Shown here: one piece after another, positions 45,421 through 59,844 of the stretch
Position numbering within the stretch: position 1 is the first letter of the stretch
Layout: every line of letters starts with the position of its first letter
Origin: Mesostigma viride
Lineage: Eukaryota > Streptophyta > Mesostigmatophyceae > Mesostigmatales > Mesostigmataceae
DNA: 64,000 nt
Assembly (NCBI GenBank): GCA_009746045.1
Contig: RPFO01000754.1
Coordinates: 62,001 to 126,000, forward strand
Direction: 5' to 3'
Position numbers and translations under genes: made by a program
Notes under the pieces: generated by a model
Told to the model about the DNA's origin: nothing
Database searches by the model: none
Seen by the model: the letters and a program-made list of their open reading frames with translations, nothing else

Positions 45421-48400
45421 TCAAAGAAAGTCGGCATCTGATAATGACCGGGCTAGCTCAAAAACCCGCGCCTCTGCTGCCTTGATGGCATCGTGCAGTG
45501 GTCCACTTGAGGGACTGTAGCCATCTTTCTCTCCTGGAAGCTCCAGACGGGCATACAACTGCGCATGCCAACCAGATTGAAGGAGAACCCGTGCAGGTAA
45601 GTAGCTGTCTTAGATCCAAATGCACATGACACAGTGCTGATAAATCGGGCTAGTGCCAAAGGATTATCCAACACGTCCACGACTTGATCCCTGAGAAAGC
45701 CACTGCACCAATCCCCCTATCATGCTTTCATCCAAGGAATGATAAGCAGTGGGGCAATGTATAGAAATTGCAGAGAGATATAACCAGTGCTAGTACTGAG
45801 GCATGCGGTTCTGCAGCCCGCATGTGTTTTTCTTAGCTTGCTCCCATGGTATCCAACTCAAGGGCAAAGGCAGAATCGTGTCACTTCCCACCTAAGCTAG
45901 GCACAACCAGGCGTATTCTCAACTGCTCACGTGTGTTAGCAACTTCATAATTGGTTGTAGCTACTGGACCATTCCCGCAAAAGAAATTAAATGCTGCGGC
46001 TCACCTGCAAATCCTCGTAGTCCTGCACTTTGTTCTGTATGGCCACAATCACCACTGGCACCTCCTGGCCAACCAGGGGAGCAGCACCCTCCACGATCAC
46101 CTGCCAGAGGTAGCGAGCACACATGGGCGTCAGTGATACATTTCAGTAGCGACATCTTGTGATACCCAAGCAAAGACTACGAAACGCAGGGAAGGCAACA
46201 ACCCCGTGTCCGGCGATGGCCGACGTCAAAGATGCGAGCAATGACCGCACAGCATGCGATTAGCACCACGCACAAGCTTCAAAATTCACTGGCCCGAGTG
46301 CAACCGTACACTGAGAGATCATGAATAATATGCGGGGTTTGGCCTTAGGCTGAGTTCACGGGAAGAAAAACAGGTGGGCAGAGACTGTGGCAAGAATAAG
46401 AAATTAATGGTAATGGTTACAGTAGTGGTCAATTGACTCTGCTATTGCTAGCCCGTGCAGTCAGCTTGAGATGTTAATGCCAAGGCAGCTGGATACATAG
46501 TCAAAATATTTGGGACGGTGCCTTCGTACCCTGTGCACATCCCTTATCAACCCGCAATGTTCACAGTGGCAGGCATGCTCTTGATAGTCCACCCATGCCA
46601 TGCGGCACTCTCAATCATGGATTCGGTAACACGCAAGGCAGAGACGTTTGAGGTCACCATCTGTCACAAGTCAACTTCAGCAAGCCAAGTATATGTCGCG
46701 GGCTGCCAAATGCATGGGCGTGTCTCTAACAAGTGCATTCGAATCGTTTCCCCTCCACACGCTGCGGCTCCTTAGATTGTCGTCAGAAAGCAACAAACGT
46801 GCGGCTCCTTAGATGAACAGCATGCGAGGGAAGGCAGTTTTATGTGCACCTTGCAATCGAGTTCTGCAAACCTTCCACCACCGTTACCCTACACGTTGAA
46901 CTTTGTCACACATAGCAGTGACGCTAATGTATTGATGGTCTTAAACCAGCAACCAACACTTGCAAGTGGCAAATAACGCTTACACAACCGTCCAATCCTG
47001 CACGTCTGCTGGCGCATGACAACATATGCATGCACCTGGAGTCCATACAATCCTTCTGCATGGGCAATCACAGTTGTCCACATGCCTTTCACACCAACAA
47101 AACTACCAGAGTTCTTGATTTTTTGCTATTTTCTATATGCGCGAAGACGGTTGGGAATCAGCTCACTTGATCGCGCTGACAGAGTTACCGATACTGGGCC
47201 CATGGCTGCGCCTGCAACCCTTGTACTTACAGTACCCAGAGTTGTAAAAGGCATAGAGAAGGGGTTCAAGGGGGTGCACCTCGGGGTGGTCCACACAGCA
47301 TTATGTGTGCGCTAAGTTGGGCTAGTTGGTTCTGAAACTACCCGCAGTGTCAGCGGTTCGGTGGAACAGACATGCAGAACACATCGTACCATTCGACGGC
47401 ACATGCCTGAAGCAGCATCACTGCACAGTCTCGCACCCATTCTCTGTACAGCGGACTCACCATCACACCGTCTTGCAGGTAGCAAATGGCATGCTCCGTC
47501 TCGTCGAGGGGCGAGGCCACGTCTGCCAGAAGCCTGCACGCGTGCACGCGCCACAAAAGGCATGCAGCCAACGATGACAAAATCAAGGGATGCCTTTGGG
47601 TTTGGGGAAGAAGACGGGAAATACTCGTCGTCACTTTTGATGGCGCAGAGAAATAGGCATGAATGGGGCACAAAAGTGATGCGCCATCCTCGCCACCTGG
47701 CAAGCGCTTCCTCTACACAGACATTTGGCAGGCAACAACAAAATCTCGCTTTTTCAGCAAGAAGTCCCACTCCTGAAAAGGATTATTAAGGGTAGCCGAT
47801 GTGATGATAGCTAGGGTAGCCGATGTGATGATAGCTAGGGTAGCCGATGTGATGATAGCTAGGGTAGCCGATGTGATAATAGCTAGGGTAGCCGATGTGA
47901 TAATAGCTAGGGTAGCCGATGTGATGATAGCTAGGGTAGCCGATGTGATGATAGCTAGGGTAGCCGATGTGATGATAGCTAGGGCTGCCGATGTGATGAT
48001 AGCTAGGGTAGCCGATGTGATAATAGCTAGGGTAGCCGATGTGATAATAGCTAGGGTAGCCGATGTGATGATAGCTAGGGTAGCCGATGTGATGATAGCT
48101 AGGGTAGCCGATGTGATGATAGCTAGGGTAGCCGATGTGATGATAGCTAGGGTAGCCGATGTGATAATAGCTAGGGTAGCCGATGTGATGATAGCTAGGG
48201 TAGCCGATGTGATAATAGCTAGGGTAGCCGATGTGATGATAGCTAGGGTAGCCGATGTGATAATAGCTAGGGCTGCCGATGTGATAATAGCTAGGGCTGC
48301 AAGGGAAAACTCAGCCATGCCGCTTGAGGTGCCACCAGCCTACGGGCATGACACGCAGGTCAGGTGTTACATCATGTCGAGAGAGCCTTGTTGGTGCCAT

Positions 48401-51400
48401 GCTAAAAATGGTTGGTTGTCAATCAAGGGCCCCAGTCACCCCCCAAGAAACACATACTGTACACCCTCTGCACACAACCTCCTGCACAGCTGTCCACCTC
48501 ATCCCATCCCGATAGCAAACACCGCGCTCTTTACTATGCGATGGCACAGGGTGGGCAGAAGGTGGGCGCGCACCTGTCCCCAGGGCAGTAGATCACATCG
48601 GTGATGGCCTTGCTGAACTCGTTGATGTTGAAGACAACGATGCCCTGCATCTGCGCAATCTGGCCGCCAGCCAACAAGGGAGGCAACATGCCCACAGCAA
48701 GGGTGGAGAATCGGTGCACCTGTCACACGCAACCAGACACGGTCAAGTGTGGACTCCAGCCCCCATTTGTGCGCCTCCTCCAGACAGCAGCAGATGAGGT
48801 TTGACGCCTTGACCCATTCAAAGCAAGAACACGCAAGTGTGTCATCCACCGTCACCTAAAATGGCTTTCTTGAAGCCTCAGCCAATCAGTGATAACCATG
48901 CCATCCAAGCCAAGGCGCTGGCATGTCCAAACTGCATGGCCATGTTGCATGGGCGTGCATGAGAGTTGCCATAGTCTCAATTGGGCGAAAGTCCTGTCGC
49001 CTCTATCCTCATCGTAACATCAGGTGCTTGCAAAGCCGAAGTATCTTCTCTTCATACCATCAACGGTAGGGGCCTGGTAAGTTAGGGGCCTTGTAATATC
49101 TGGCAAGGGCGACCGCAGAGGCGGGAGGCAGCACTACAAGGCAAATTGTCTCGGGCATGCCACTCCACTCGCAATTGATGCCAACCGGATCGTCCAAACA
49201 GGTGCCTACTGAGAATGTCAATGATGACGGGACTGGGGATGCAGCGTAGGCCATTATAGCACCACCCATAGGGATGCAGGAATACACAGCGGTCCATGGC
49301 AAGACCAGTCAGGCCGGAAGACCATCAGGGCAGGTTGGCGCCTACGGCAACATGCATTCACATGAGTGATACCCGCCTGATGGGCACTGGCGCACATGAG
49401 GCGCAATGACACACAGGGCATGGCTCACGACACAGAGTGAGCGGGTGTGCAGATCTCACTGCTGCTGTTGCTGGCAAGCCAAGCCCTGGCCATTCATTAC
49501 AGCATATTTACCATCCAACCCCCTTTAAGGGGGTTGCCTCGCAAAGAAGTACAGGGGCCGTCGATCTTTGCCAACCCGGCACTGCACTCTTTCGTTTGAT
49601 GGTAGTCCATGCTATGGTCGGCTGCGCTGGCTACACTGGTTCTGACCCTCCGCATCAGCACACATCAGCGTGCCGCTTACTTGCTGTAGGTTGTAGTCCA
49701 GCGTGACCAGGCCGTAATTGAGCCGCTTTGCCAGCCAGATAAGCGCCGCATCCACCTCCACCTGCATGCGCGCGAGGGCAGCGCGCCAGGCAACACGCCG
49801 AGCCGAGCCCAGCCACACGGGCACATGAGTTTGTCAGCAGCCATAAGCAGTGACCCACGTGTAATCAGGGTGATTAAGACACGCCTAAGCATTTTTCAGC
49901 CCAGGAGTCTAGGCGCCAAACATATCCTTTTGCCTTGGAGGGTGAATCATGCCCAGATACAGTGGCTTGGCCAGCGTATCCGTGCAAAAAGCATTACAGA
50001 GTGCTGCTACGAGGAATGCTACGATGGCATGCGGATGCTATACTGTCTCAATACTTAACCCCTAAATGGGCAGAAATACTGCCGATGCATCGGCTGTAAC
50101 TTCACAATTTTGCAAACCAGATGCCATCCAACCCACCCATATCCAATGGCTGTCCTTGGGGGCCAAGCATGTCCATGAGTTGCCCTTCGGGTTGGTATAT
50201 CACAACCTTACATATATGCAGGGTAGGCCATGTATAACTGCCGTCAAAGTCAGGGGGGTCAAGACGAGCGTTTTCATTTTTGGTAGAATATGCATTTTGA
50301 ATTATGTTGTAAGAGCTAGGCACCTACCACTTCAGGGATGATAAACAATTAGTTGCTGAACAGTTTGAGCCATTGGGGTCATCATTTGGGTGGGTATACC
50401 AGCAGTTACACCCAGTACAGCCCATAGGGGTACCGTTGGTAAAAAGCAACCAAGGGGGTAGGAGTGGGCATACTACCTACTAATACCTACTAATATGGCC
50501 CCCAACCATGCCACACAATACATTTCCCTTCCACAATGATGGGGAAACATAACTGCATCATCACACTGCCCTTACATGGCACCTATGTGCAGGTACCACC
50601 TTGTCCATGCACGTAGGTAACGTGGTACGGATACCCTACGCAAGGCATGCATTCTAGGAGGCAGCCACCAACAAACTAGTGATTTTAAGCCTATTTCAGC
50701 TTGCCCTAGCAAGGATAAACTAGGCCTAAGCTGCTATAGCTTGCCAGGTGATGGCCAGCACACCTGGTGGCACATGCTGACAATGGGAAGCTTCTACTCA
50801 CCGGTTACATGCTTGATGATGCCACAGAGACCAGCCAACTGCCTCACACTCATGCAATATGTGTGTGGGAAATGTATAACAAACATATATGGAGGTATTA
50901 AAACCCATACAGCCTCTAAAACTTATCACCATCACCCTGTGGCAGGTCAACTGACTGAGGGAAGCATCTAAGAAGGGTGTTTTAGAAAGGGGCCAGGCCA
51001 GGGTCAAGAAAGAGCATGAATAATGCAAAAAGAATGTGCTACACAAGCTAGAACGCATATATAGACGTCAAACATCGATAGGAAAACGATGATTAAGCTT
51101 TACCAGGCATGGATGGCGTTACCTTGGCCCAGGCGGTGGCCGCAAAATGGCGCATTTCGGCACACCAAAGTTGTGCAGCATGGTCGCTGGATTCGGCGAT
51201 TTCTGGCCACCCTTGCACGTTTACGACTACTATGTAACATAAAAAGTACAAAGAAACCAATATATCCTTTAAAATACGCCGGAAAGGTATTGCTGTCAAC
51301 GTTTCTATCGTCCGGCCTGATCGCAGTTTTTTCCAGCAAGAACGCTGCCGACACCTATCAAATGGCATTCCCGCGAACCAAAAATCGGCCTGTGTCATCT

Positions 51401-54400
51401 TTAGGACGTATAAAATCAATTTCCTGAGTTTGGTCAGAAAATTCGAACGAAAACGTAAATGCCATGCGTGGGCACAAGCCGCCATGGCCAGGTCGTCGTT
51501 TTCCGGAATGCACGTTGTACGTGAAAAAGTACCCTGACCCCTTGTACTTTGACCGGCCAGAACACCTCTATAACTTTGTCAGAAGTATGCAAACCCTAGT
51601 ACCATGCTGTGAGGAAAATTATAAACTTTCGATCTTCTCAGCTAAACTTTTCCTAATTCTCAATAGTTTTCGCGGCATTTGGTCCCCCGAGAAGGGGCCG
51701 ACGTGTCGGCTGTAACTCAGTTTTAGGCGGAAAATCGGCAGCCAGACCATTTAGGGGTTAAGTGCCAGCCATGATTTGATTTCTATGCGGGAACAGGGGG
51801 TGTGGCAAACGGTCGGCGTGCATGTCGCCATCCCATTGTGACATGCAAGCTGTCAAAGCAGGTAGCAAAAAACATATGAACACCAGAAAATGTGCAGAGC
51901 TCAGCACGGCATCACATGGCCCAGTGCATGCACAAGATGCAATACGGCCAGCATACCATGCAGTTGTTAAGACCTCTTGAACAAGCCACACGCAGGGAAA
52001 CGATACAAAAATAATAACCAATGCCAGGGAATGTTTGCAATCACCGGCACGTAAAGACACGATTACATCGAAGAAAACCGGGGATCTTGGATCCTTACGT
52101 GAAGAGGTGGTACATTTGAGCGCATCTCCTCTCGGTGGAAGGGACTCGAGGGCACGAGGGCATTGCCTGGTTCCTTTCATTACGGCGGCAGGGTTTACAG
52201 CAAGAAGCTGCCGCTCGGCAAGGGTCCCCCATCGACCAGGCGGAAACCAGGGCATGCACAGTGGGCAGTTTCCGAAGCCACACAGCTCCTTGACAGCAAG
52301 CCTAGCACAGAATACCGTGCGCTGGCCACGCACCGGGATGGTAGCGTTGTCCCGCTCCGCGCCGCGCGCCTGCGTGGTCAGCCCTTGCAGCTCGACATTG
52401 GTGGGGCCGATGCGCAGGCGGTCCGGGTTGAGTTGTTGCAGGCGCTGGGTGGACACAGGGCATGGGCCAGGCACGCACAGGAGAGCCGGCAAGCGCGCGC
52501 ATGTATGTGGTGTCACCCCACTAGCTGGATCCATGCAGGGCGGCATGTCCTGGGGTACAGCAGGGACGCCATGGCTGAGCAGCTCCTGAAGTTGGCACGT
52601 GGTTTGAAGACACAGCTTTGCACACCAATGTCTACGAGGTTTGGAGGTTGCAGTGATTGACACAGGTTCGTTACACTGTGCAGTGGTCGACGCAGGTTTG
52701 GACTCTGCACTGATAGACACAATGAGAAGAGTGGGAGGACTCGACCCACTCTCCAAAGCAGCACATGACGGTAAAAGAGTTTTTGTCCGGCCATGCACTG
52801 TCCAAGTCAGGCCGCAAACAGGGTCCTTGCAGCACCCTGCCCACCACAGGCAACAGGCAACCAAATACACATATGCAAAATACACATTTGCATGGCAGCT
52901 GGTTTGGCATATCACTGATACCAGCCATACCTAAGCACCACTCTTACACAGATATATCCAAGGACCGATGGGCAAGAAGCAACTGCGACTCCAACAGATA
53001 AAGGATGGGCAAGGTGACAATGTGTTACGAGCTGTCGTAAACACATAGTACTATGCGATGTGGCTGGCATCGTGCTACAAAACGGTTTGCATCATCACAC
53101 ATATGCGATGTGGCTGGCATCGTGCTACAAAACGGTTGGCATCATCACACATATGCGATGTGGCTGGCATCGTGCTACAAAACGGTTTGCATCATCACAC
53201 ATATGCGATGTGGCTGGCATCGTGCTACAAAACGGTTTGCATCATCACACATACGCGATGTGGCTGGCATCGTGCTACAAAACGGTTTGCATCATCACAC
53301 ATATGCGATGTGGCTGGCATCGTGCTACAAAACGGTTGGCATCATCACACATATGCGATGTGGCTGGCATCGTGCTACAAAACGGTTTGCATCATCACAC
53401 ATATGCGATGTGGCTGGCATCGTGCTACAAAACGGTTTGCATCATCACACATACGCGATGTGGCTGGCATCGTGCTACAAAACGGTTCGCATCATCACAC
53501 ATATGCGATGTGGCTGGCATCGTGCTACAAAACGGTTTGCATCATCACACATATGCGATGTGGCTGGCATCGTGCTACAAAACGGTTGGCATCATCACAC
53601 ATATGCGATGTGGCTGGCATCGTGCTACAAAACGGTTTGCATCATCACACATATGCGATGTGGCTGGCATCGTGCTACAAAACGGTTGGCATCATCACAC
53701 ATATGCGATGTGGCTGGCATCGTGCTACAAAACGGTTGGCATCATCACACATATGCGATGTGGCTGGCATCGTGCTACAAAACGGTTGGCATCATCACAC
53801 ATATGCGATGTGGCTGGCATCGTGCTACAAAACGGTTTGCATCATCACACATACGCGATGTGGCTGGCATCGTGCTACAAAACGGCTCGCATCTACAAAA
53901 CCGTTGGCATCGTCGGAGGATCCCGCGGCAGGTCAAGCGCATAGAGAGGGCTCACCGCCAGCGTGTCAAGCGCATCGAGAGGGCTCACCGCCAGGTCAAG
54001 CGCATAGAGAGGGCTCACCGCCAGGTCAAGCGCATCGAGAGGGCTCACCGCCAGCGTGTCAAGCGCATAGAGAGGGCTCACCGCCAGCGTGTCAAGCGCA
54101 TAGAGAGGGCTCACCGCCAGCGTGTCAAGCGCATAGAGAGGGCTCACCGCCAGCGTGTCAAGCGCATAGAGAGGGCTCACCGCCAGCGTGTCAAGCGCAT
54201 AGAGAGGGCTCACCGCCAGCGTGTCAAGCGCATAGAGAGGGCTCACCGCCAGCGTGTCAAGCGCATAGAGAGGGCTCACCGCCAGCGTGTCAAGCGCATA
54301 GAGAGGGCTCACCGCCAGCGTGTCAAGCGCATAGAGAGGGCTCACCGCCAGCGTGTCAAGCGCATAGAGAGGGCTCACCGCCAGCGTGTCAAGCGCATAG

Positions 54401-57400
54401 AGAGGGCTCACCGCCAGCGTGTCAAGCGCATAGAGAGGGCTCACCGCCAGCGTGTCAAGTCCTCGCCTTCCTTTCTCACGCTTCTCGGGTGTCGTGGAAT
54501 CAGCCATGGCCTGCCGCAGGCAACGCTCCATCCATGTCAGCGTCAGCATTATTTTGGCACGATGTTCGCAGAAGGATGCGACGCAAGTTGTGGAAGGCCC
54601 AAGAGCAGCAGTGCCCATGTTCAAGTGCCCACATCATCCTGCAGCATCTGCCAGGGTCATGAGTTGTCCATGCCAACACGATCCATTTCCTCAAAACCAT
54701 TCCTTGTTCCGCCCACAACCTTCCCTCCCTCGGTCCCTCCCATCACTCGTCAAATATTCAGATTATGTCCACAGATTAAGAAACAATTATGGGGTGGAGA
54801 ATTTTGGACTGCCCCTCCAGCCATCCTACTCCCTGGCATCTTCGCCCTCCCTGGCATCTTGTTTCCTTCACAGGCTGAAATTCGTCATGCCGTGTGACTA
54901 CCTTGTAGTATGCCATCATTTCTCCATTCATTCTTATCGCATAAATAAATCAAACCATAGAATCAAAATGTACGTGCAAACTCTACAGCCCTCTGCACTT
55001 GAATAACGACTGGCTGGTATCCAGCGCATTCAACCACACAAGCTCCACAGTCCACCCCTGGTGACCCATGCGCCAGTTTATCTCAAAGCAAAGACAAACC
55101 AGTCATTCAGTTAACACACGGTTAAACCCTCTTCATACCTAATATAGAAAAAGAGTTGAAGAGGTTGACAAGAGACAAATATTTCCTTATTTTGCTTGCC
55201 ATTTACTCTTAAATAAAAAATTTCTAGCTGAATGCATGCGCTCACCATGGCACTGTTTCACAAGGTAGGACACGTGATCAGCTCACCGATGGCCAGCCGC
55301 TATCACGGCGAAACCGTCCCTGGAAACCAAAGCTGGCCTAAGGGACAAAGATGGGAAGCTACGTAGCCACAAGCAATGCATGGCAACAGCTGTTGTGCAA
55401 TCACCAGACCCATTAGTGGAGCATACTGCTGTCAGAAGCATGCACTGGTTGAGTGGACCTTACCACCCGATCACACTGCAAAGGGAGAAAAAGGAATAGA
55501 TGGCCCGACCAGCAATGCCCGCGAGCCAGCCACCTGGCCCATGGCTGTTTTCCTGCCAGAGGCAATTTTTGTAGCCGATAGCAAGGTCAAACACGAGAAA
55601 CATGCCGAGTGCCCTCTCGCAGCTGATGGCAAGGGCACAGAAGAGAACCATGCCAAGTGCCCTCTCACAGCTGATGGCAAGGGCACAGAAGAGAACCATG
55701 CCGAGTGCCCTCTCACAGCTGATGGCAAGGGCACAGAAGAGAACCACGCCGAGTGCCCTCTCGCTTGACCCACCTGCATCTCGGCGAGCACAAAGCCAGG
55801 GATGATCAGCTCCCCCTCCAGGAAGCCGTACTCCATAACGTACTCCACTCGACCATCCACCAGCGCGCTGCAGCGACATGTGGCGCGCATGCAAGGGGGC
55901 CGCCGCACGAACAGCAAGGAGTGAGCGGGATGCCAGCAGAGCACGCCCGCAGCCGCTATGGTCCAAGGCGACGCATGTTCTCAGTGGCCTGTTGTTGACA
56001 CAGCACATTCTTTGATCACCTCCACCCAGCTGCTGCGCACAGTGCCTGCGTGGGGGGGTCTTCCACGCCGAGGCTGACAAGGCTAATGATGCCCCTAGGC
56101 AACTCGTTCCCCTTTGCACAGCGGCGCAGCAGCAAACCGACGAACGACCGGATGGCTATTTTGCATGCCGCATCCTGGTGCAGGGTGTGACCTGGCATCG
56201 ACCTGCCCACTTGCCGTGGAACCCTGTCTGCTGCCCCTCCCTCATGTTCCAAGCTGCGGTGTAAGGGAGGGTGGATGTAAACTCCAGGCCATGACGCAAT
56301 GGCTTGTCTTATTGCATACCAGAGCCTAACCCTGAGGCAATCAAAGCTGGGTGGCTTGCCACGCAGTTCCCCACGCTGGCCACTCTGCCGTACACGCCCT
56401 GCCCCTCTCGCGCTGCCTGCTGTTTTCTATCCCATCCTTTCCTCCTGCGTGCCCCCTGGGCACGTACCTGGTGTCGATCAGCTTGCCGCGCGCCATGGGG
56501 ACGGGGTACCCCAAAAAGTCCATGTCCGGCACCACGCGCAGCTTGGAGCCGGACACCCCGCGGTCGTTGCGTGCGAAGCGCAGCGCCTGCAGCACAATGG
56601 GCACGTTCTTGCGCATGCCCACGACGACCGCCTGGACCAGGGGGGTGGGTCGGAGGGGAAACCGCAGGGGTGATGCATGTGTGGGGCGCATGAGCAGGGG
56701 AGGTCATTGCATGCGCACAGTGGGGGCGCATGGGCAGACACGGCATGCGACACGCCATGAGGCACCATGGCGGACGAGAGCGGCCATGCGCAGATTCCGG
56801 TGAGCACTCCACGAGTTGTCCGGAACAGATGGGCCGCGCGGGGACAAGGCGCGAGCAGCCTGGCACATCCCATCGCAACACATGGTTGCCTTGGTCAGCC
56901 GACGTTCCACCACCTGGCTCACCCTGCGGCGGTGGCATGGCTCACGCTACCTGGCACTCAGAAACGTTTGGAACCCATGACCTCCTCGTCCATGCCTTTG
57001 GCGTCTCGGATCAATGCCTCTGGCCTAGTAAGGCACATTGAAAACTCTGCTGAGGTGTTGAGGACAGAGAAAATATGAGCAGAGCCTCTTTCGAAGATGC
57101 CTTGTTGCATGCGTGAGTATGGCCATGGGATGCATGTGCTTTCGAAGATGCCTTGTTGCATGCGTGAGTATGGCCATGGGGTGGATGTGCTTTCGAAGAT
57201 GCCTTGTTGCATGCGTGAGTATGGCCATGGGGTGGATGTGCTTTCGAAGATGCCTTGTTGCATGCGTGAGTATGGCCATGGGGTGGATGTGCTTTCGAAG
57301 ATGCCTTGTTGCATGCGTGAGTATGGCCATGGGGTGGATGTGCTTTCGAAGATGCCTTGTTGCATGCGTGAGTATGGCCATGGGATGGATGTGCTTTCGA

Positions 57401-59742
57401 AGATGCCTTGTCGCATGCGTGAGTATGGCCATGGGGTGGATGTGCTTTCGAAGATGCCTTGTTGCATGCGTGAGTATGGCCATGGGATGGATGTGCTTTC
57501 GAAGATGCCTTGTCGCATGCGTGAGTATGGCCATGGGATGGATGTGCTTTCGAAGATGCCTTGTCGCATGCGTGAGTATGGCCATGGTATGGATGGGCTT
57601 TCGAAGATGCCTTGTTGCTAGTCCATTGCATGAACCAACATATGACTGTGAACGATTGGAGACCTAGCAGTGCCCCCCTGGGCACCGCGCCACGCTGGCC
57701 CCCCTCTCCAGGGCCTATGCCCACATTCCAGTATGCGGATCTCACGACGCCCTCTGTGCAGGGCGCGCGGTGCGCGGCGCACCTGGATGATCGCGATGGT
57801 GACGGTGATTGCAGCCAGCGGCCGCATGAGGAAGAACTCCTCCGGCAGTTGCATATCGGAGAAGGGGGCCAGCGCCAGGTCCGACACCAGCAGGCCTGTG
57901 TGTGTGCGGGGGAAGGGGGGGAGGGGTAGGGATAAGCACGGGTTGGTGGCGGTGGGGTCACCGTGATCGTGCCGGGCGACAGACGGCAGGCCATCACATC
58001 CAGCCATGCGGCAGGGAATGGGCGGGGACAAGCCGATGGAAGCCGGCGTGCGACACAGCAGCGGACTGCAGCAGATGTCCAAGCGAGGTGGCACGTCACA
58101 AAGGCAAGCGAGGGCGGCGAGGCACCCACCTACAGCCAGCCCCAGCACCATCGAAAGCAGCTCGTCCGCAGGAACGGACTGGAGGCTTGCCATCGCTTTC
58201 CGCCCTGTAGTGACCAGGCTCAGACCCTGCAGGTGGGTGGGTGGCAGCCAGCAGGCATGCGGGTGGGTGGCAGCAAGCAGTCGCGCAACCAATGAAATGC
58301 CCACGCAACCAATGCGGCGCATGTGTCCCTGAGAAGAATACTAGGGCGCCGCGGCCTGGAAACAAGGTCGACGAAACAGGGCGCATGGCGCATTACTTGG
58401 GGTACAGCTCAGGCACACACAGGCTCTAATCTTGCGCCAGCACGCCTCTTCTTCCCCAACAATATGGAAGAGTAATACCGCAGAACATGCACCCACTGAC
58501 CCACAGGCCTGCTGTCATTAAAAACAGATGCCACCCAGACGCCGGGAAGCTGTACCCACGGGGCGCGCTCACGGTGGCCATACCCAATGGGCGCGCTCAC
58601 CATGGCCAGACCCAAAAGCGTCCCCATCAGTGCGGTCGCGGTTCGTCCTTCAGCGGACGCCAGCATGTTGGATAGGTCGCCCGCAGGCAGGAAGCGGACC
58701 TGCCCACACACATGCGCCCCCGTGGTGGGGTAGGAGAGCAACGTGGGGCGGGTGTCACGATCCACCAGAGTTGCATCTGACGATAGCAATAGGGCAACAT
58801 GTCCATCGTTTGTTCTGCACAAATATTTACATGACCAGAGCCGACACTTGACCGTCATGCATGCCAACAGACACAGTACACGACTGAGGCACCCTACCTA
58901 AATAAACACAGATGTGGCGCTGCTTCCTTGCCCGACCCACAACCCCCTACGGTTCCCTGCCACCTATCAGCAGCACGCTAGTGCCATGCTTCCGTGGTAC
59001 ACATAGGCTGACCAGCCGGCCCCCCACATGACATGCCACGGGGGCACAAATCGGATGAACGGGGCATGGGCCAGTTTACCAAATCAAGGGTCACACCCAC
59101 GACATAGCTGTGCCATCTCGTCGGCCGTGCAGCCTCCGTCCACCCCGTTCCCCGCACAGCGCACGGGGCACCCTAGGGAGGGGACAAGAAAACGAACTAG
59201 AGCAGGACAGAATAGTTCCTGGTCCATGGCCCATTGACGGGTTGGTGGCATTAGCAGCACGATGAGGATGATGACTCTCCCTGTGCGCAATACTCTTGAG
59301 CAGTTCAGCAGCCACCCCCCCCAGTAGGCAATACTCTTGAGCAGTTCAGCAGTCAACCCCCCCCCCAGTAGGCATTACTCTTGAGCAGTTCAGCAGTCAA
59401 CCCCCCCCCCAGTAGGCATTACTCTTGAGCAGTTCAGCAGTCATCCCAACCCCCGCTCGCCCGCTACCTCACGGCTGCGCCCCCTGCCCCTCCCGCTGCG
59501 TCCCAAGGCGCCACGCGACCACCCCCCACCCATCATGCGGCAGCCTAGCCCACGCACCACGTCATACCCGGCCAGTGCGCACGCGATGGCGGTGCAGGAG
59601 ACAACCCACACTTCCATGATGAAGCTGCCCTCCACCGCCACCGTGGCGCTGGAGCTACCGGACCGCGCGGGGGCCCGTCGCGGCCGGCGCTGTGCCGCCT
59701 CCCATGGGTACATGCTGCTGCCGCCGCTGCTGGTGGTGGGGG

Positions 59743-59782
<40 letters not shown>

Positions 59783-59784
59783 AG

Positions 59785-59844
<60 letters not shown>

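Noticed and set aside
47801-48604. 267-codon plus-strand frame (MIARVADV repeats)
   Set aside because: Product of the 24-bp intron array, antisense to the gene.
53053-54897. 614-codon plus-strand frame
   Set aside because: It runs through the 50-bp and 33-bp arrays antisense to the PIN-TRAM gene. Repeat units without stops explain it.
57011-58129. 372-codon minus-strand frame with HGHTHAC repeats
   Set aside because: It is the 51-bp intron array joined by chance to shadow sequence of exon 4 in the wrong frame.
59084-59171. Cys-rich possible exon (GCPVRCAGNGVDGGC..) on the minus strand
   Set aside because: It has an AG before it, but exon 1 and exon 2 of PIN-TRAM join perfectly in phase without it and no donor fits. 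It may be chance.
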